A stretch of DNA of 64,000 nt. Origin: Candidatus Desulfosporosinus nitrosoreducens. GTDB lineage: Bacteria > Bacillota > Desulfitobacteriia > Desulfitobacteriales > Desulfitobacteriaceae. The translations under genes were made by a program, and so were the position numbers. Positions 16,754 to 25,473 of this stretch are shown here, piece by piece. The notes beneath the pieces are model-generated. The model made no database searches and had not been told where the DNA came from. It was given only the letters and a program-made list of their open reading frames with translations. Every line of letters begins with the position of its first letter. Positions within the stretch are counted from its first letter, which is position 1. The DNA lies in NCBI RefSeq assembly GCF_030954495.1, contig NZ_JAVHUW010000054.1, positions 1 to 64,000 on the forward strand, given 5' to 3'.

Positions 16754-17560
16754 CTATAAGGTAATTGTATCGAGGTCATCGGGAACGAACAGGTTTCCGC
16801 TGTAATATTTTCTCCCTTCGGCAGTATAAAGCTCTTTTCGCCGGGTTATATTGGTATCTTCCGTGTGCCAGAGTACAAGGTTTTTAATATTAAGGGAAGC
16901 GGCAAGTTCGCAGGCATCTTTAACGGTGCTGTGATCCTTCTCATAAGGCTTGAATTTTTCGCGGTCACAATAAAGACAAAAGGCCTCAGATAAAAGCCAA
17001 TCACTATTTAAGGCATATTTTCTGCATAATTCATTACAGGGTTCATCTCCTAAAAAAGTAAGAAGTTTTTCGTTACTCAGTTTCACAGTAAAGCCAAACT
17101 GTTTTGCTTTGCTGGAATGGATATCAAAAAAAGTAAAATCCCGACCTAAGAGATTGCTCGTTTGCCCATCATACAGCGGGATGAGGAGAATTCGGCTCCC
17201 GATTAAATCCGTCAATTTTTGATCAAGGGTTAAACCTGCGAGAGTTATGATAGTGTCTGTAAGCTCCTCATGGCAATAAATTTTTAAATTCCCGCTATAC
17301 TGACCTGAAAGTATAGACGAAGCAACCATTCGTATAATCCATACCATCCCCAGTAAGTGGTCTGAATGCTTATGGCTAACGAAAACATGATGAATCCTGG
17401 CTAAGGAAATTCCGGCTTTCTCTAAAGCGGCTAATATGCCATTGCCGCCACCGGCGTCAACTAATAGATACTCATGGTCCTCACTTGAAAGGGCAAAACA
17501 GGTATTATAGCACTTAGTTACTGCAGCACATCCTGTTCCTAAAACAATTAGATGATTCAT
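16754..17560 (-). CDS. Metallo-beta-lactamase-fold hydrolase, RNase Z-like
   Basis: A 268-residue MBL-fold enzyme. The metal motif is SHKHSDHLLG (HxHxDH) near residue 70, with LVDAGGGNGIL before it, FLGDEP near 168 for the bridging Asp, and LWHTED near 235 for the last His. The arrangement resembles the RNase Z/ElaC and arylsulfatase-type branch, but the long exosite arm of tRNase Z is not visible, so a small-molecule ester or sulfate substrate is equally possible. GGAGTG lies 6 nt before the ATG at 17560; the GTG at 17569 overlaps that Shine-Dalgarno sequence. It is monocistronic. Confidence 0.82.
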   Translation of the reverse strand: MNHLIVLGTGCAAVTKCYNTCFALSSEDHEYLLVDAGGGNGILAALEKAGISLARIHHVFVSHKHSDHLLGMVWIIRMVASSILSGQYSGNLKIYCHEELTDTIITLAGLTLDQKLTDLIGSRILLIPLYDGQTSNLLGRDFTFFDIHSSKAKQFGFTVKLSNEKLLTFLGDEPCNELCRKYALNSDWLLSEAFCLYCDREKFKPYEKDHSTVKDACELAASLNIKNLVLWHTEDTNITRRKELYTAEGRKYYSGNLFVPDDLDTITL

Positions 17561-17690
17561 TACTTTCACTCCGATTGTAGTTTGCTTTGGTGTATCCGCT
17601 GAGATCTTCCCAACTCTTTCATTTGAGAACTAATTAAGCAGGAAGAACAAGAATTATAGTCCTAAAATTGTTAGTTTTTGGATGGCAAAA

Positions 17691-17733
17691 TGTTAAACAT
17701 TTAACAGACAATTTCTTCTCTAAGACTTATACT
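17691..17733 (+). promoter_or_regulatory. Promoter region with dyad for the flavodoxin-like reductase
   Basis: TGTTAAA (17691-17697) and TTTAACA (17700-17706) form a perfect 7-bp dyad with a 2-nt spacer. A TATACT -10 candidate lies at 17728-17733; the -35 is poor. The dyad sits just upstream of the -35 position and may be a regulator site. Confidence 0.4.
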
Positions 17734-17769
17734 AAGAGACAGTAATAAATTAAAAGAAAGGGGATTGGC

Positions 17770-18441
17770 ATGTCTCCCAAAATTATTGGTATTTCAGGTA
17801 GCCCTATACCAAACAGTAATACCGATCGCCTGATTATTCAAATGCTAAAATCAAGCGGAGTGGATTACGAGTTTGTCAAGCTCAGCCATATAAATGTAAG
17901 ACCTTGCCGCGCTTGTAAAGCTTGTGTCACTGATAACCTTTGCAAGGTGTTGGATGATTTCCAGGAACTTGCCCCAAAAGTGAAAGAATCCCAAGCTCTA
18001 ATCATCGGTGGTTACACGCCCTATGAAATGCTTGACGCTTATACAAAGTCTTTTTTGGAAAGACTCTGGTCGATGCGGCATGTCCGAGGCCTTAATCAGG
18101 GCAGAATCGTCGTAACTGTTGTCTCCAGCTTATCTTCACAAACGGCAGCCACTGTTCTGAAGTCAATGGCAGCGGAAATAAATAAGGAGAAAATGAATCA
18201 CGTTGCACAATTAGGTATTGTCGGCAATGTTCCGTGCCTTACTTGCGGCTCTGGCGACAACTGTGATTTTAGCGGCGTACAAAAGAAATTTGGCCCTGAT
18301 GCAAAAGCATCCGCTGACTTGTGCAGCGCTGTGGAAACACAACAAGTTTGGGAAGAAGCCAGCGGACTTGCCAAAATGATCGGGCAGTACATACGTGGTG
18401 AGAGTGTTATACTTCCCAAGGTGGTCTCTGAAAATAATTAA
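17770..18441 (+). CDS. Flavodoxin-fold NAD(P)H-dependent FMN reductase-like, with Cys clusters
   Basis: A 223-residue flavodoxin-like protein. It starts with IIGISGSPIPNSNTDRLI, the FMN phosphate loop of the NADPH-dependent FMN reductase (IsF-like) family. Two cysteine groups stand out: PCRACKACVTDNLCKV near residue 46 and PCLTCGSGDNCDF near residue 156. The first is the usual site of a compact [4Fe-4S] cluster in iron-sulfur flavoproteins. The second group is unusual and might be structural or bind another cluster. Likely an electron-transfer or quinone/nitro reductase of an anaerobe. Confidence 0.8.
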   Translation: MSPKIIGISGSPIPNSNTDRLIIQMLKSSGVDYEFVKLSHINVRPCRACKACVTDNLCKVLDDFQELAPKVKESQALIIGGYTPYEMLDAYTKSFLERLWSMRHVRGLNQGRIVVTVVSSLSSQTAATVLKSMAAEINKEKMNHVAQLGIVGNVPCLTCGSGDNCDFSGVQKKFGPDAKASADLCSAVETQQVWEEASGLAKMIGQYIRGESVILPKVVSENN

Positions 18442-18492
18442 GAATTATGTCAGGCGCAGACTCCAGCAGAACTATAATTGCCTGTCAGAAAA

Positions 18493-18520
18493 GAACCGAG
18501 GCCGCAGCCTCGGTTCCGTT
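18493..18520 (-). terminator. Terminator for the His-rich protein gene
   Basis: GAACCGAGGC pairs with GCCTCGGTTC around CGCA. On the minus strand it is followed by TTTTCT, so it serves the leftward gene. On the plus strand the tail lacks a T-run but it may still stop readthrough. Confidence 0.75.
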
Positions 18521-18521
18521 G

Positions 18522-18854
18522 CTATTCTTCCGTCTTTTTGCTGTCCTCATTTTGCTGAACCGGAGTTTCTCTTTCTGAAGAGTTTCTGAAATGGTGCTCG
18601 TGATTGAAGGAGTAGCCGCATGGCCCTCGTCCTCCGCTATGATGTGCATGGTGTTTGTGCATGGCTTTAAAAAACTGATGTATAGGGGAACCGTCAGGAT
18701 GTTCGAAACCGGCCTGCCTGGCTTTCTCTTTAAAATTCAAGAAGGCTTCAAATGCTTCCAACTTCGCCCTCAGACTTTCTTTGTCCCCTTGAAGTGTGAC
18801 CGTAAAGCCATTTTCATTTTCTGTAAAAGCGAATTTAAAGGTCTCTCGATTCAT
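18522..18854 (-). CDS. Small His-rich protein of unknown function
   Basis: A 110-residue protein I cannot assign. The N-terminal half has a regular alternating pattern (FKFAFTENENGFTVTLQGDKE, then a charged helix LRAKLEAFEAFLNFKEKAR). The middle is His-rich (HQFFKAMHKHHAHHSGGRG, then NHEHHF), which suggests binding of Ni, Zn, Co or Cu ions. The C-terminus is acidic and disordered in appearance. No signal peptide. GGAAGG lies about 7 nt before the ATG. It has its own terminator. The UbiB-like gene lies upstream on the same strand with a repeat element between them. Confidence 0.65.
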   Translation of the reverse strand: MNRETFKFAFTENENGFTVTLQGDKESLRAKLEAFEAFLNFKEKARQAGFEHPDGSPIHQFFKAMHKHHAHHSGGRGPCGYSFNHEHHFRNSSERETPVQQNEDSKKTEE

Positions 18855-18911
18855 AAATATCCCTTCCTTTTTTACTTTATTTAAATTTGTATGAACCTCA
18901 AATTTAATTTG

Positions 18912-19030
18912 ATCCGCTGACTAATCCGTTCTAAGACTCCCGCTGCGGCAAGCGGTGAGTTAAGAGCGGCTAAATCTCTGGCTAAGTGCGACTAAGTTTC
19001 AGATGGAGTTAAAACTCCACCTGAATCAAG
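18912..19030 (+). repeat. Intergenic structured repeat, copy A
   Basis: About 119 nt, nearly the same as 49561-49678 and as the reverse complement of 23428-23548. The shared core includes CTGACTAATCCG, TAAGACTCCCGCTGCGGCAA, GGTGAGTTAAGAGCGG, GTGCGACTAAG and GGAGTTAAAACTCCACCTGA. It contains two potential hairpins. It lies between two minus-strand genes. Confidence 0.9.
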
Positions 19031-19084
19031 CCATCTTTATAAAGCGTCTTCGGAAACAGATAGCCAACCTAGAAAAAGCTGTTT

Positions 19085-20797
19085 TTAGGGATGAAACCGC
19101 GGTTTGCGAAATCCTGGTGCCTGCCCCATGGCTCGGCTTCTTCGGCCCATTCTTGGGGAAGCGGAAGAATATGAGTTGCCTTTGATAACAGTAAGGAAAG
19201 CAAGGGCTGAAAGAAAAACCAATATTAACCCAGCCTTAAAATAGGGGCCTTCCAGTAAAATAGCTCCGGAGATTAGGAAACCGCTGCTAAAAATCGCTCG
19301 GACAATTTGGTTTGTCTGAGCCCTTTGGTTTTGTAAGAGATTCAACTCAAAACTTTTGGCTGGATAAACTTTAATCTCACCAAGTTCTAACCCGGTAATA
19401 AAGCGGTTTAGCTTTCCCGGCAAGGAAATAACTTCAGTGAAAGTCTTCTTTGCCTGGTCAAAAATTAATCTTTTAGGGGCATTTCCCGCTCCCTGTCCCA
19501 AGAGCAGCTCTTCAGCATAAGGCCGCAGAGTTTTTATAAGATCAAGCTGAGGGTTTAATCCGCCGCAGATTCCTGTAACCGTTAAAAGCGATTTTCCTAA
19601 AAACAAAGTCTGAGCCGGAATCTGAAAGGGTTGGGAATACATAAATTCTCTTAATTCTAAAAGGAATTCGTCAGAATTGACTTTATTTAGGCTGGGATCT
19701 GCGAAGACATTTGCCAATAGAAGTTTAAGTCCTTTGGCTAAGGTTTGTTTTTCAGCATGCGGCCTGAGGAAACCGAGTTTTTCAAAGACAGCCACCATTT
19801 GATCGGTGTCTTTTTGGAATAAAGCAATGATGAAAGCAATTAGTTTTTCTCGCATGTCTTCTTCAATCCGTCCGACCATTCCGAAATCTATAAAAACGAG
19901 TGTTCCGTCTTCTTTAACGAGCAAATTACCCGGATGAGGATCTGCGTGAAAAAAGGCGTCGTTCAGTAGCTGCTGCACATAAGCGGAGATCAAGGTGTCG
20001 GCAATCTCGGAGCGGTCTAATCCGGCCTTCTCCAGAGCCGCATAATCGTTTACCTTGTAACCGGAGACATATTCCATCGTCAGAACGTGTTGCGTTGTGT
20101 ATTCCCAATACACTTCAGGAACGCTGATTTTAGAGTTCCCGGAAAAATTTGCTCTGAAAATATCCGCATGCCTGCCTTCCTTGATGTAGTCCAGTTCATC
20201 AAGTGTTGTTGCCACAAACTCACGATAAATCAGCTCTAAATCAACGGCCGCTCTGATCTTAGGGTATCGTTTGGCGAAGGTCACCATAAACCGGAGAGCG
20301 TTAAAGTCGGTTTGAATAATTTCTTCAATGCCAGGGCGCAGTATTTTAACGGCTACTTTTTTATGACCTTTTATCTCCGCCGTATGAACCTGCCCCAAAG
20401 AGGCGGAAGCAACCGGTTCTTGAGAGAAATTTGTATAAACCTCAGCAATGGCACAGCGGTATTCTTCTTCAATTCGCTGGATAATTTCCGGCGTTCCGAC
20501 AGGTTTAACGGCATCTTGCAGCTTTGCCAGTTCACTTGTATACTCCTCAGGCAAGACGTCTACTCTGGAACTGAAAAATTGTCCCAACTTGATCAGAAGC
20601 CCTCCAAGTTCTCCCGCCGTCTCAGCAAAGGCACTGGCCTGCTTCCGATAGAGTGCTTTTGCCTCTTTTTGATATTTTTCTTCGCTAAGAAATCGCTTTT
20701 TCTTAGTTATCCACCAAAGTTGAACTATAAATCTTAAAAACAGTAAGATGATCACGCGAAAGCGCTTGTCCTTAAAAAACCGTGTGATAATAGGCAT
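19085..20797 (-). CDS. UbiB/ABC1 (AarF) family atypical kinase
   Basis: A 570-residue atypical protein-kinase-like ATPase of the ABC1/ADCK/UbiB family. The family signatures are all present: KLGQ (70-73) in the N-terminal extension, the Ala-rich loop ASASLGQVH (about 130-138), the ATP-binding Lys in AVKIL (151), HADPHPGNLL (284-293) and the metal-binding DFG (304-306). Two C-terminal membrane helices lie at about 498-540. Family members support quinone or lipid biosynthesis and homeostasis. This bacterium probably makes menaquinone, and no ubi/men genes are adjacent. GGAGG lies 7 nt before the ATG. Transcribed alone, with repeat copy A just downstream. Confidence 0.92.
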   Translation of the reverse strand: MPIITRFFKDKRFRVIILLFLRFIVQLWWITKKKRFLSEEKYQKEAKALYRKQASAFAETAGELGGLLIKLGQFFSSRVDVLPEEYTSELAKLQDAVKPVGTPEIIQRIEEEYRCAIAEVYTNFSQEPVASASLGQVHTAEIKGHKKVAVKILRPGIEEIIQTDFNALRFMVTFAKRYPKIRAAVDLELIYREFVATTLDELDYIKEGRHADIFRANFSGNSKISVPEVYWEYTTQHVLTMEYVSGYKVNDYAALEKAGLDRSEIADTLISAYVQQLLNDAFFHADPHPGNLLVKEDGTLVFIDFGMVGRIEEDMREKLIAFIIALFQKDTDQMVAVFEKLGFLRPHAEKQTLAKGLKLLLANVFADPSLNKVNSDEFLLELREFMYSQPFQIPAQTLFLGKSLLTVTGICGGLNPQLDLIKTLRPYAEELLLGQGAGNAPKRLIFDQAKKTFTEVISLPGKLNRFITGLELGEIKVYPAKSFELNLLQNQRAQTNQIVRAIFSSGFLISGAILLEGPYFKAGLILVFLSALAFLTVIKGNSYSSASPRMGRRSRAMGQAPGFRKPRFHP

Positions 20798-21083
20798 CGG
20801 TTTCCTCCTTCTTTAGACTGCGAATTCAATTTTTGACGCTAGGACTTAAGCTTTGTCCCGATAGCCTGAGAGCATCTCCGAATTCAATCATTTTGGTTTG
20901 GCACAAGTAAAAAAATATTGACACACTAAACATAAACCCTTATTATGAATTTAAGTTTTACTACAGCTAATATAATATTTATCACACCAAAATGCAAACC
21001 TATTTTCTTGTCTTGCCGGACATTCAGATAGAGTAAGAGGAATTATTCTGGTTTTTAGGAGATTAAGCCCCTCTCTAAAGCGC

Positions 21084-21112
21084 TTGACAATAATAAAACT
21101 AGGGAATAGTAT
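21084..21112 (+). promoter_or_regulatory. Promoter of the thrS T-box leader
   Basis: TTGACA (21084-21089), 17-nt spacer, TAGTAT (21107-21112). Transcription would begin near 21119, just before the T-box structure. The 20798-21083 stretch upstream holds nothing else I can support. Confidence 0.75.
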
Positions 21113-21118
21113 TAATAA

Positions 21119-21336
21119 CTAAATATAGACTGGCAGGCTATGACGAGAAGAGTAGGATGATCTGGCTTTTCAGAGAGAAAGCATCAGCGGCTGAAAGTGC
21201 TTTTAAAAAAAGACATCTGAAGACCACCTCCGAGCCGGAACGGTGATTCCGTTATCATCATTAATGAGCTAAAATTAGGGTGGAACCGCGGGATAAACTC
21301 CCGTCCCTTACGTTAAGTAAGGGACGGGAGTTTTTA
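21119..21336 (+). promoter_or_regulatory. T-box riboswitch (tRNA-Thr sensing) with terminator
   Basis: The conserved T-box AGGGTGGAACCGCGGG is at 21277-21292. It is followed by a terminator whose stem AACTCCCGTCCCTTA (297-311) pairs with TAAGGGACGGGAGTT (318-332) and ends in Ts. Upstream Stem I elements are recognisable (AGAGAGAAAGCATC and GCGGCTGAAAGTGC). The specifier is most likely one of the two adjacent ACC triplets at 21223-21228, both Thr codons, which agrees with the downstream gene. Uncharged tRNA-Thr would stabilise the antiterminator and allow thrS transcription. Confidence 0.93.
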
Positions 21337-21378
21337 TAATTATAAGACAAAATCAATCAATGGGAGGTAATTTCAGGT

Positions 21379-23319
21379 ATGATTAAGATTATGCTGAAAG
21401 ATGGAAGCTGTAAGGAGTATAACAAAGGCATTACTATTAAAGAAGTTGCCGAAACTATAAGTCCGGAGCTGGCAAGGGGGGCTTTAGTAGGCGAAGTTGA
21501 CGGTGTTATTCGGGATTTGAGTTACAAATTAGAAAATAATTGTACATTGAAGATTTTAACCTTTGCCAGTGAAGGAGGAAAACTTGCCTACTGGCATACG
21601 ACATCCCACATCCTGGCTCAGGCAGTAAAGAGACGTTATCCGGAAGTCAAACTTGCCATCGGTCCCGCCATAAGGAACGGGTTTTACTATGATTTTGACA
21701 GTGATCAAACCTTTACACCTGAGGTTATGCAAACGCTGGAGAAGGAAATGGAAAAAATCATAAAAGAGGCTTTGCCAATTGAGCGCTTTACTCTTGACAA
21801 AATTGAAGCTATTAAGTTGATGGAGGAAAGAAACGAACCTTACAAGTTGGAACTTATCCGGGATTTGCCTGAAACAGAGGAGATTTCCTTCTACAAACAG
21901 GGAGAATTCGTTGATCTCTGCGCCGGCCCCCATTTGTCTTCAACGAATAAGATTAAGGCTTTCAAGCTGACCCAGTCCGCTGGTGCCTATTGGCGAGGCA
22001 GTGAAAAGAATAAAATGCTGCAGAGAATCTATGGAATTTCTTTTCCCAAGAAAAGTGAGTTGGATGAATATCTCGCACGAATTGAAGAGGCCAAGAAGAG
22101 AGATCACAATAAACTCGGACGCGAGTTGGAAATGTTTACAACTGTCGATTACATCGGTCAGGGCTTGCCAATATTGATGCCCAAAGGTGCGAAGGTTATT
22201 CAAATTCTCCAGCGTTTTGTCGAAGATGAAGAGGAGCGCCGGGGTTACATGCTAACCAAAACGCCGTTTATGGCTAAAAGTGATTTGTATAAAATTTCCG
22301 GACATTGGGACCATTACCGGGAAGGCATGTTTGTTATGGGGAATGAGAAAGAGGAAAATGCGGAGCTTTTGGCCCTGCGGCCGATGACTTGTCCATTTCA
22401 ATTTCAGGTTTATTTGGCAAAGCCCAGAAGTTATCGCGACTTGCCTATGAGGTTTAATGAAACATCGACGTTATTTAGAAACGAATCTTCAGGTGAGATG
22501 CATGGACTAATCAGAGTAAGGCAGTTTACAATTTCTGAAGGTCATATAGCCTGTACGCCGGATCAGCTTGACCAGGAATTTGCTAATTGTATTGATTTGG
22601 CAAATTTCATGCTTAAGGCAGTCGGCCTGGATGAAGATGTTTCTTACCGTTTTTCCAAATGGGACCCTCAGAACAAGGAGAAATATATTGGAACAGAGGA
22701 TCAATGGGAAGAAGCACAGAATCGAATGAGACAAATATTGGATAAACTTAATTTGAGCTATGAAGAAGAGGAGGGAGAAGCCGCTTTTTATGGACCTAAA
22801 CTTGATATTCAAATAAAGAACGTATTTGGCAAGGAAGATACGCTAATAACTGTCCAGATAGATTTTCAGTTGGCGGAAAAATTTGGCATGCAGTATACCG
22901 ACAGTGACGGTCAGAAGAAATATCCTTATGTAATTCATAGAACTTCTCTAGGCTGCTATGAGAGAACCTTGGCCTTGCTTATCGAAAAATACGGAGGCGC
23001 CTTCCCAACCTGGCTGTCTCCGCTGCAGGTGAAAATTCTTCCCTTGAGCGACAAGCATCATGCTTATGCCCTGGAGGTGCAAAGGCTGATGCAGAATAGA
23101 GGGGTAAGAGTGGAAGTCGATGCGAGAAACGAAAAGATAGGCTACAAAATTCGCGAAGCCCAAATGGAGAAAACACCCTATATGCTTGTTCTGGGGGACA
23201 AAGAATTAGAAAACAGGACAGTAGCAGTAAGGTCCAGAAAAGAAGGGGACCTTGGCACAATGGCAATTGACCAGTTTACGAATATGTTGGCTGGGGAAAT
23301 AGCTGAAAGAATACGGTAA
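21379..23319 (+). CDS. thrS: Threonyl-tRNA synthetase
   Basis: A 646-residue class II aminoacyl-tRNA synthetase that charges tRNA-Thr. Domains in order: TGS (1-62), the N2 editing domain with HTTSH (His73, His77) and CAGPH (Cys181, His185) matching the E. coli editing residues, catalytic core with motif 2 (FNETSTLFRNESSGEMHGLIR) and motif 3 (GCYERTLALLIEKY), and a C-terminal anticodon-binding domain from about 545. The zinc-binding Cys lies in RPMTCPFQ. Length is standard and nothing is missing. GGAGG lies about 10 nt before the ATG. It is controlled by the T-box leader and followed by its own terminator. Confidence 0.98.
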   Translation: MIKIMLKDGSCKEYNKGITIKEVAETISPELARGALVGEVDGVIRDLSYKLENNCTLKILTFASEGGKLAYWHTTSHILAQAVKRRYPEVKLAIGPAIRNGFYYDFDSDQTFTPEVMQTLEKEMEKIIKEALPIERFTLDKIEAIKLMEERNEPYKLELIRDLPETEEISFYKQGEFVDLCAGPHLSSTNKIKAFKLTQSAGAYWRGSEKNKMLQRIYGISFPKKSELDEYLARIEEAKKRDHNKLGRELEMFTTVDYIGQGLPILMPKGAKVIQILQRFVEDEEERRGYMLTKTPFMAKSDLYKISGHWDHYREGMFVMGNEKEENAELLALRPMTCPFQFQVYLAKPRSYRDLPMRFNETSTLFRNESSGEMHGLIRVRQFTISEGHIACTPDQLDQEFANCIDLANFMLKAVGLDEDVSYRFSKWDPQNKEKYIGTEDQWEEAQNRMRQILDKLNLSYEEEEGEAAFYGPKLDIQIKNVFGKEDTLITVQIDFQLAEKFGMQYTDSDGQKKYPYVIHRTSLGCYERTLALLIEKYGGAFPTWLSPLQVKILPLSDKHHAYALEVQRLMQNRGVRVEVDARNEKIGYKIREAQMEKTPYMLVLGDKELENRTVAVRSRKEGDLGTMAIDQFTNMLAGEIAERIR

Positions 23320-23345
23320 AAAAGAAGAGGAGCCCCCGGACAGTA

Positions 23346-23401
23346 CCTTGCGGCAAACAACAGTTGATGGACGCTGATCAGTTTGCCGCAAGGGCTTTTT
23401 T
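23346..23401 (+). terminator. thrS terminator
   Basis: CCTTGCGGCAAAC (23346-23358) pairs with GTTTGCCGCAAGG (23381-23393), 13 perfect pairs, followed by GC and a run of seven Ts. The 22-nt loop is long for a terminator. Confidence 0.88.
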
Positions 23402-23427
23402 ATTGATGCCTTATACTATAAAGAAGG

Positions 23428-23548
23428 CTTGATTCAGGTGGAGTTTTAACTCCCTCTGAATCTTAGTCGCCCTTATCCGCTGACTAATCCGCTCTTAACC
23501 CACCGCTTGCCGAAGCGGGAGTCTTAGGGCGGATTAGTCAGCGGATAA
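23428..23548 (-). repeat. Intergenic structured repeat, copy B (inverted)
   Basis: The reverse complement of copies A and C. Here the symmetry is best preserved: TTATCCGCTGACTAATCCGC (23473-23492) and its exact reverse complement at 23529-23548 give a 20-bp perfect stem. A second hairpin pairs GATTCAG (23431-23437) with CTGAATC (23456-23462), closed further by GGAGTT/AACTCC. The remaining stretch to 23814 holds no gene or clear promoter. Confidence 0.9.
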
Positions 23549-23814
23549 AAAATTTTAGAATGTAACTAATACTACAGACTATCCTGAGGATATATAGTAT
23601 GGTTGAATTATTAAATATACTAATTGTGACTATAAAAAAACCAGACTATACTTCAGGAGTTCGCGAAAATTTGTACCCTGTTGCTTCAGAGTAGAAGTGA
23701 TGGTCACCCTGGTTACTGAGAATTAATAAAGAGAAGTAGGAGGTGGGATAGAATTAAATGTGAAAGAGAGAACGAGAACAAGACGTGAGTGCCTTAAAAG
23801 AGGAGGGGTTTACA

Positions 23815-25302
23815 ATGGGATTGCCGACCGTGCATCCAACAGGTACTACAATTTATAATCCGGAAAAAGCCTACAATGGGTACACGATTTTTCAAGCCCA
23901 GGAGCTGGGGGCTTTGCTGATTGACATGAATGGCAAAGAAGTTAAGCTCTGGAAAGGACTTCAGGGATTTCCCAATAAAATGCTCCCGGGTGGTTATGTT
24001 CTGGGACATCGCGGCACAAGGGATACAAAATTTGGTTATCAGGACGACATTGACCTGATTCAAGTAGACTGGGAGGGAAATGTCGTTTGGGAATTCAATC
24101 AATATGAATATATCGAAGACCCGGGAAACGAACCCCGCTGGATGGCCAGACAACACCATGACTATCAGAGGGAAGGGAATCCGGTAGGATACTACGTTCC
24201 GGGTATGAATCCTAAAGTCAACAGTGGAAATACTTTGATTTTATGTCATAAAAATCTCGTCAATCACAAGATCTCAGATAAGACTTTGCTCGATGATACC
24301 ATTATTGAAGTGGACTGGGAGGGAAATATTGTTTGGGAATGGATCTGCAGCGAGCATTTTGAGGAATTGGGCTTTTCCGAAGCCGAAAAAAATGTTCTTT
24401 TCCGCGATCCTAATATGCACGAGTGCGGCGGCGGTATGGGGGACTGGATGCATATCAATTCCATGTCCGCTCTGGGACCCAACAAATGGTATGACCAAGG
24501 CGACGAGCGCTTCCATCCCGATAACATTATCTGGGATGCCCGTGAGAGCAATATTATGGCTATTATCAGCAAAGAAACCGGAAAAATTGTCTGGAAGCTC
24601 GGTCCGGACTTTACCTCCAGTAAACAATTGAAAAAACTGGGGATAATTATTGGACAACATCACTGCCACTTAATTCCGAAAGGACTCCCTGGGGAAGGGA
24701 ATATCCTTATCTTTGACAATGGCGGCTGGGCCGGCTACGGACTCCCCAGTATGACCAGCCCTTACGGGACAAAAGCCTATCGTCGGGATCATTCGCGGGT
24801 TCTGGAAATCGATCCTGTCAGCTTCAAAATCCTTTGGCAGTATACTCCCACTGAAGCCGGTCATCTCCAGCCTTTTCATTCTCATTATTTTTACAGCCCT
24901 TTTATCAGCAGTGCCCAAAGATTACCTAATGGAAACACCCTGATTACGGAAGGCTCCGGCGGCAGAATTTTTGAGGTAACGCAAGAGCATGAATTGGTCT
25001 GGGAGTTTATCTCGCCCTATTGGGGCAAAAGCTTTAAACTCAATATGGTTTACCGTGCTTATCGTTTGCCCTATGACTGGGTTCCTCAATTAGAAAAACC
25101 GCAAGAAGTGGCCATTGAACGGGTCGATGTTACCCAGTTTCGAATGCCTGGAGCCGCACCCTTGGGGTGTGACGATGTGGTCGAAGTGACTGGAACCTTG
25201 GGCTACGGTGATGTCGACGGTTTCTGTGTTACTACCGAAGAAGCAGCTCCGGTTGAAAACGCTGAGGAAGGCAGTGAGTACTCTGGACTAATCCGACTTT
25301 AA
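23815..25302 (+). CDS. ASST-family protein (Arylsulfotran_2 type), no signal peptide
   Basis: A 495-residue beta-propeller protein of the ASST family. Blade repeats are visible (VDWEGNVVWEF, VDWEGNIVWEW, ETGKIVWKLG). The catalytic set parallels the ASST at 10034: ARQHHDYQREG (His114/115), DWMHINSMSAL (His213), IWDARESNIMAII (Arg243) and IGQHHCHLIP (His282/283), then ILIFDNGGW. As in the other copy there is no signal peptide, so it appears cytoplasmic. The longer frame begins at 23785, but GAGGAGGGG lies 6 nt before the ATG at 23815. It is followed by an MFS carrier, a Crp/Fnr regulator and thiol-redox proteins. The acidic C-terminal tail (about 460-490) looks flexible. Confidence 0.87.
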   Translation: MGLPTVHPTGTTIYNPEKAYNGYTIFQAQELGALLIDMNGKEVKLWKGLQGFPNKMLPGGYVLGHRGTRDTKFGYQDDIDLIQVDWEGNVVWEFNQYEYIEDPGNEPRWMARQHHDYQREGNPVGYYVPGMNPKVNSGNTLILCHKNLVNHKISDKTLLDDTIIEVDWEGNIVWEWICSEHFEELGFSEAEKNVLFRDPNMHECGGGMGDWMHINSMSALGPNKWYDQGDERFHPDNIIWDARESNIMAIISKETGKIVWKLGPDFTSSKQLKKLGIIIGQHHCHLIPKGLPGEGNILIFDNGGWAGYGLPSMTSPYGTKAYRRDHSRVLEIDPVSFKILWQYTPTEAGHLQPFHSHYFYSPFISSAQRLPNGNTLITEGSGGRIFEVTQEHELVWEFISPYWGKSFKLNMVYRAYRLPYDWVPQLEKPQEVAIERVDVTQFRMPGAAPLGCDDVVEVTGTLGYGDVDGFCVTTEEAAPVENAEEGSEYSGLIRL

Positions 25303-25473
25303 AGCCTGATATCATGATCGAGTTTAACTGGGAGGAGGGTTCTCCTCCCCAGGAGTCAAAATCTTCCGTCATATAATTCAACCTGAATTGGGCTATATCG
25401 CTTTATTAAGCAATTGAAAGGCGCAGGAAAACAACTATCACTATCACCCAGGCATTAGAAAGGACGTGGCAAG

